Part shown: in pieces, positions 6,158 through 8,662 of the stretch | Position numbering within the stretch: position 1 is the first letter of the stretch | How the letters are laid out: each line of letters starts with the position of its first letter | DNA from: Lachnospiraceae bacterium | Lineage (GTDB): Bacteria; Bacillota; Clostridia; Lachnospirales; Lachnospiraceae | NCBI GenBank assembly: GCA_900755865.1 | Contig: CAAEHZ010000163.1 | Span: 1 to 8,662, forward strand | Direction of reading: 5' to 3' | DNA: 8,662 bases | The notes under the pieces: generated by a model | Databases searched by the model: none | The model's input: only the letters and a program-made list of their open reading frames with translations | What the model was told of the DNA's origin: nothing | Position numbers and translations under genes: made by a program

Positions 6158-7348
6158 TCATTTCCGCAGGAATTTTCCTGTGATTTTTTCCAGCATTTCC
6201 TCTATCTTTTCTGACGCATCTGCCCGGATGCTACGCCAGTCTGTTTTCTCCAGCCCATACAGATAAGATGCCTTTCCTCCAAACATATCCTCTGTTTCCT
6301 CTATGGGTACCACTTCTCCCACAAAATAGGCTTCTCCCAGAGATTTTCCGTCACAGGTAAATAAAATATCATTCACATGTACAGAAAAACCGGGCTCCGT
6401 TTCCTCCCATTTCAGAGCAGCCGAAACGCCGTAAACCTCCCCGGTGTTGGCATAATAGCTGGCTTCTATATCCATCCAGCGGCGATAGGCGGGATTTCGC
6501 AAAAAGGTAATCTCAACGGATTCCTCATCCGGCAACGCATAGGTAAAGATGGCTTTTCCCACTTCTTTTCCGTCCACCATAAAGACAGCCCCTTCCAGAA
6601 CATGGGATAAATCCACTGTCATCCGCCGCAGACAGTTTCCCTTCGTCAGGTAGACAGAAACCGTCACATCATAATCCGGTGCTTCCATTCCCAGCAGTTT
6701 CCAGATAAACTGACCGCTGCCCTCCGGAATCGTTATGACAAATTCTTCGCTCTCCGTCCCGTCCTCATCCACCAGCCGGTTTCCTGTTTCTTCTATCTGA
6801 ATCTCCTGCATCAGCTCCAAAATATCCGATGCACTGTCCCGGAACCACTCATGATTCAAATCCGATGTTAAATCCGGCAGCTTCATAAACAGGTTAATCC
6901 CGGTAGGAAAGGCTTTTTCCAGATTATCCAGCATGGGCACCAGAAGATAAATGGTTTCATCCTCCGCGTACACCTCCACCTCTCCTGCTTCCAGCCATAA
7001 CACATTGAAAAGTGCTGTTACTGCAAAGCGTTTCTGGGGAAAGGACCGGACTGCCTCCAGGGTTGCAGACATGGATACATCAAAATCCGGCACATGCAAA
7101 AGTCCTGCCTTGCCGGAAATTTTAATTTCCCCATTGATATATTGATGAATCAAGTCACAGATATCTATATCATACGCCAGATATGCCGGACTTTCCAGGG
7201 TCCTTTCCGCAAAATGCACCACGGATAACAACATTCTGACCCGGGGATTCTGTAAACTGCCTCCCATCCAGATGCCGCTTCCCGCCAGAAAAAGCAGGAG
7301 AAAAAGAAGCAGGAAACCTCTTGTCTTTCTTGTTTTCTGTTTCTTCAT
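6158..7348 (-). CDS. Hypothetical membrane-anchored extracytoplasmic protein
   Basis: I do not recognise this 396-residue protein. It starts KKQKTRKTR, a strongly basic tip, followed by a hydrophobic segment (residues 11-30, FLLLFLLLFLAGSGIWMGG) without a lipobox, so it is probably an N-terminally anchored outer-face protein. The rest is a mixed strand-rich sequence with many acidic residues, reminiscent of lipoprotein-like beta sheet folds, but no motif or catalytic set can be named. The ATG at 7348 is chosen because the frame upstream overlaps nfo by about 120 bases and lacks coding character; the ribosome binding site is weak (GGAG about 14 bases away), and with only seven bases after the nfo stop, translation is probably coupled to nfo. 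It ends at a TGA 52 bases before the hydrolase gene. Function is open. Confidence 0.75.
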   Translation of the reverse strand: MKKQKTRKTRGFLLLFLLLFLAGSGIWMGGSLQNPRVRMLLSVVHFAERTLESPAYLAYDIDICDLIHQYINGEIKISGKAGLLHVPDFDVSMSATLEAVRSFPQKRFAVTALFNVLWLEAGEVEVYAEDETIYLLVPMLDNLEKAFPTGINLFMKLPDLTSDLNHEWFRDSASDILELMQEIQIEETGNRLVDEDGTESEEFVITIPEGSGQFIWKLLGMEAPDYDVTVSVYLTKGNCLRRMTVDLSHVLEGAVFMVDGKEVGKAIFTYALPDEESVEITFLRNPAYRRWMDIEASYYANTGEVYGVSAALKWEETEPGFSVHVNDILFTCDGKSLGEAYFVGEVVPIEETEDMFGGKASYLYGLEKTDWRSIRADASEKIEEMLEKITGKFLRK

Positions 7349-7355
7349 AACTTTT

Positions 7356-8237
7356 TCACTGCTCCAGTAATCTGCTGATTTCTTCCTTATAGGGCGGAAT
7401 CGTCTTTTTATCAGAACCCTCCTCGCAAAGCCAGGGTGTTTCCAAAATCTTCGGCACCTCCAAAAATCTCTCATCCCAGACCAGCCTCTTTAAGGGTTCC
7501 AGACCGATGTAGCCCTTTCCGATGTTTGCATGCCTGTCCTTATGGGAGCCACGGGGATTTAAGCTGTCGTTGATATGGAAAACAGCAATCTCCTTTAATC
7601 CCAGCACCCTGTCAAATTCCTGCAATACTCCCTCATAATCCCCTGCAAAATCATATCCCGCATCCTGTACGTGGCAGGTGTCAAAGCACACCCTGAGCCT
7701 GTCCCTTTTATGGACACCCTGATAGATTGCCTTTAGCTGTTCAAAGCTTCTTCCCAGCTCACTGCCCTTTCCAGCCATGGTTTCCAGTGCGATTTTTACA
7801 TCATCCTCATTGTTATCCAGCACCAGATTCAGCCCCTTTACCACCTGGGCGATTCCCGCCTCTTCTCCGGCATTTAAGGCGGAACCCGGATGCAGCACAA
7901 GCACCCTGCTTCTCATGGCAGCAGTCCGCTGAATCTCCTTTTCCAGAAAGGTCACAGCCAGTTCAAAGGTTTCCGGCTTTTCCGTGTTTCCCAGATTGAT
8001 AATATAGGGGGCATGCACAATAATTTCGCCGATTCCGGCTTTTTTTGCATACTCCCAGCCCGCCTCAATATTCAGCTGTGAAATATCCTTTCTCCGGGTA
8101 TTCTGAGGTGCGCCCGTATACAGCATCAGCACATTGGCTCCATATTTTTCCGCTTCCTTTACAGAGGCAAGAAACATTTCCTTTCCTGCCATCCCCACAT
8201 GGGAACCAAGCTTTATATCCTTTGCACTTCTCTCCAT
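7356..8237 (-). CDS. nfo: Deoxyribonuclease IV (endonuclease IV, AP endonuclease)
   Basis: Cuts the DNA backbone 5' of abasic sites in base-excision repair, using three zinc ions. The 293-residue length is normal for the family (about 280-290). All nine expected metal ligands are present by motif: VHAPY (His75), LHPGS (His116), ALETM (Glu152), CFDTCH (Asp186, His189), FHINDS (His221), KDRHANIG (Asp234, His236) and ILETP (Glu266). The family start KLGSHVG is at residues 9-15, so the ATG at 8237 is the only reasonable start, although the ribosome binding site (AGGACAG, about 11 bases away) is modest. It is the first gene of the five-gene operon behind a candidate sigma-A promoter. In sporulating Firmicutes this enzyme contributes to spore DNA repair; nothing in this sequence shows sporulation control. 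Confidence 0.95.
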   Translation of the reverse strand: MERSAKDIKLGSHVGMAGKEMFLASVKEAEKYGANVLMLYTGAPQNTRRKDISQLNIEAGWEYAKKAGIGEIIVHAPYIINLGNTEKPETFELAVTFLEKEIQRTAAMRSRVLVLHPGSALNAGEEAGIAQVVKGLNLVLDNNEDDVKIALETMAGKGSELGRSFEQLKAIYQGVHKRDRLRVCFDTCHVQDAGYDFAGDYEGVLQEFDRVLGLKEIAVFHINDSLNPRGSHKDRHANIGKGYIGLEPLKRLVWDERFLEVPKILETPWLCEEGSDKKTIPPYKEEISRLLEQ

Positions 8238-8282
8238 ACCCGTTTCTGTCCTGCCTTTTACTCTTTTTTCTGATTCCTCATA

Positions 8283-8311
8283 ATTTTACCTCAAAAAAGG
8301 ATTATCAGCAA
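8283..8311 (-). promoter_or_regulatory. Candidate sigma-A promoter for the nfo operon
   Basis: On the minus strand TTGCTG (8311-8306) and TAAAAT (8288-8283, five of six to TATAAT) are exactly 17 bases apart. A start near 8276 would leave a leader of about 40 bases before the nfo ATG. The leader contains a seven-codon frame (MRNQKKE), probably chance. Confidence 0.5.
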
Positions 8312-8341
8312 CGTTTTCTGTAATTTTCCCTTTTTCCAGAG

Positions 8342-8494
8342 AAACCGCGCATGAAAAAAGCCGCCCTGCTTCTGACCTCCACGAACCTTTCTGTTCTGGA
8401 AATCGGAATACAGGACGGCTACTCCAGCCGAAGCAAATTTAAACTTCCTTTCCGGTCTTTGCAGAGTAAGCGCAGAGCGCCAGAATACAGATAA
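8342..8494 (+). pseudogene. Remnant of an AraC-family helix-turn-helix domain
   Basis: The plus strand encodes PRMKKAALLLTSTNLSVLEI followed by GIQDGYSSRSKFKLPF and, after an 11-residue tail, APEYR and TAA. This matches the second helix-turn-helix of AraC-type regulators (RxxKAxxLLxxTxLSVxEIAxxxGYSSxSKFxxxFKKxxGxTPSEYR). Only about 50 codons remain; the first helix-turn-helix and the ligand-binding part are absent, and a stop lies upstream at 8321-8323. The spacing from GYSS to EYR is within one residue of the usual spacing, so the match may extend to its end. It is antisense to the last 56 bases of the transporter gene and to that gene's terminator, an unusual arrangement. Confidence 0.6.
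8354..8420 (-). terminator. Branched rho-independent terminator after the MFS gene
   Basis: On the minus strand AGCCGTCCTG (8420-8411) pairs with CAGGGCGGCT (8368-8359), ten base pairs with one wobble, followed by a run of T (8359-8354). The 42-base loop contains a second stem (TCCA-GAAC with GTTC-G-TGGA, one-base bulge). It begins 18 bases after the stop codon of the transporter gene. Confidence 0.7.
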
Positions 8495-8662
8495 AATCAA
8501 TGACAAGCACTACCGCAACAGAGCTCATGCCAACGGCAATTCCCGCTGTTTCCGCAATTTTACCGATAACGGAGGGCATCACAATTGAGCCAAGGCTTGC
8601 AAGGGTTAAAATAAAACTCCATGCCATCGGATATTTCTGAATCAGCTTTCCTGCGAAGGATA
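8439..8662 (-). CDS. MFS-type transporter, C-terminal end only
   Basis: The last 73 codons of a gene that enters from the right edge. The visible part has two hydrophobic helices (residues 14-33, SFILTLASLGSIVMPSVIG, and 42-62, MSSVAVVLVIDFICILALC) joined by KIAETAGIAVG, and ends with the charged tail SAKTGKEV. The layout, with a loop of the type 'P..IG.IAE..G...GM', is that of the last two helices of major facilitator superfamily transporters. Substrate cannot be judged from this piece. The 3' end overlaps, in antisense, the AraC-type remnant on the plus strand, and a terminator follows 18 bases after the stop. It is not part of the nfo operon. Confidence 0.65.
   Translation of the reverse strand, partial: SFAGKLIQKYPMAWSFILTLASLGSIVMPSVIGKIAETAGIAVGMSSVAVVLVIDFICILALCAYSAKTGKEV

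Noticed and set aside
8291..8506. A 71-codon minus-strand frame across the terminator
   Set aside because: It would read through the terminator hairpin and the nfo promoter, has no ribosome binding site, and overlaps the better-supported transporter end.
1..8662. CRISPR arrays, tRNA or rRNA genes, riboswitches
   Set aside because: No repeat-spacer pattern, no cloverleaf or rRNA-like stretch, and no riboswitch core noticed on either strand by eye; a covariance-model search was not possible here.

Overview
The window looks like chromosome of a spore-forming, anaerobic Clostridia member, most likely Lachnospiraceae. The grounds are a spoIIIAA gene, AGGAGG-type ribosome binding sites, moderate GC (about half in the core genes, judged by eye on sampled lines), and a set of surface proteins (BspA-type leucine-rich-repeat lipoprotein, transglutaminase-like protein) typical of gut Firmicutes. 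Every intact gene is on the minus strand, so the window reads from right to left. No tRNA, rRNA, CRISPR array or transposase gene was seen.

Right end (8662-8238): the C-terminal end of an MFS-type transporter enters from outside and ends at a branched hairpin terminator. On the opposite strand the same DNA encodes a recognisable remnant of an AraC-type helix-turn-helix domain, which overlaps both the transporter 3' end and the terminator.

Central operon (8237-2667): a sigma-A-like promoter (8283-8311) precedes five minus-strand genes: endonuclease IV (nfo), a membrane-anchored hypothetical protein, an alpha/beta hydrolase (esterase-like), a hypothetical membrane protein with a four-fold YEE repeat, and a membrane-anchored transglutaminase-like protein. 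Gaps are 7, 52, 121 and 18 bp and no internal terminator was seen, so they are probably co-transcribed. Apart from DNA-repair nfo and the hydrolase, the products are envelope-associated.

Decayed accessory zone (about 2666-772): an aldo/keto reductase remnant on the plus strand with a large internal deletion; a roughly 100-bp MITE-like element with 13-bp perfect inverted repeats and 9-bp flanking direct repeats; a frameshifted C-terminal scrap that looks like a restriction-modification DNA methylase; an intact AT-rich BspA-type LRR lipoprotein gene with its own candidate promoter and terminator; and a C-terminal scrap of the ATC-hydrolase family. This strip looks like an insertion and deletion hot spot between two conserved blocks.

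Left end (754-1): spoIIIAA, first gene of the spoIIIA sporulation operon, runs off the window. A good match to a mother-cell sigma-E promoter lies just upstream, across the end of the ATC-hydrolase remnant. I did not find convincing evidence of a wholly new system. The most noteworthy items are the MITE-like element, the layered gene remnants, and the AraC remnant that is antisense to a terminator.
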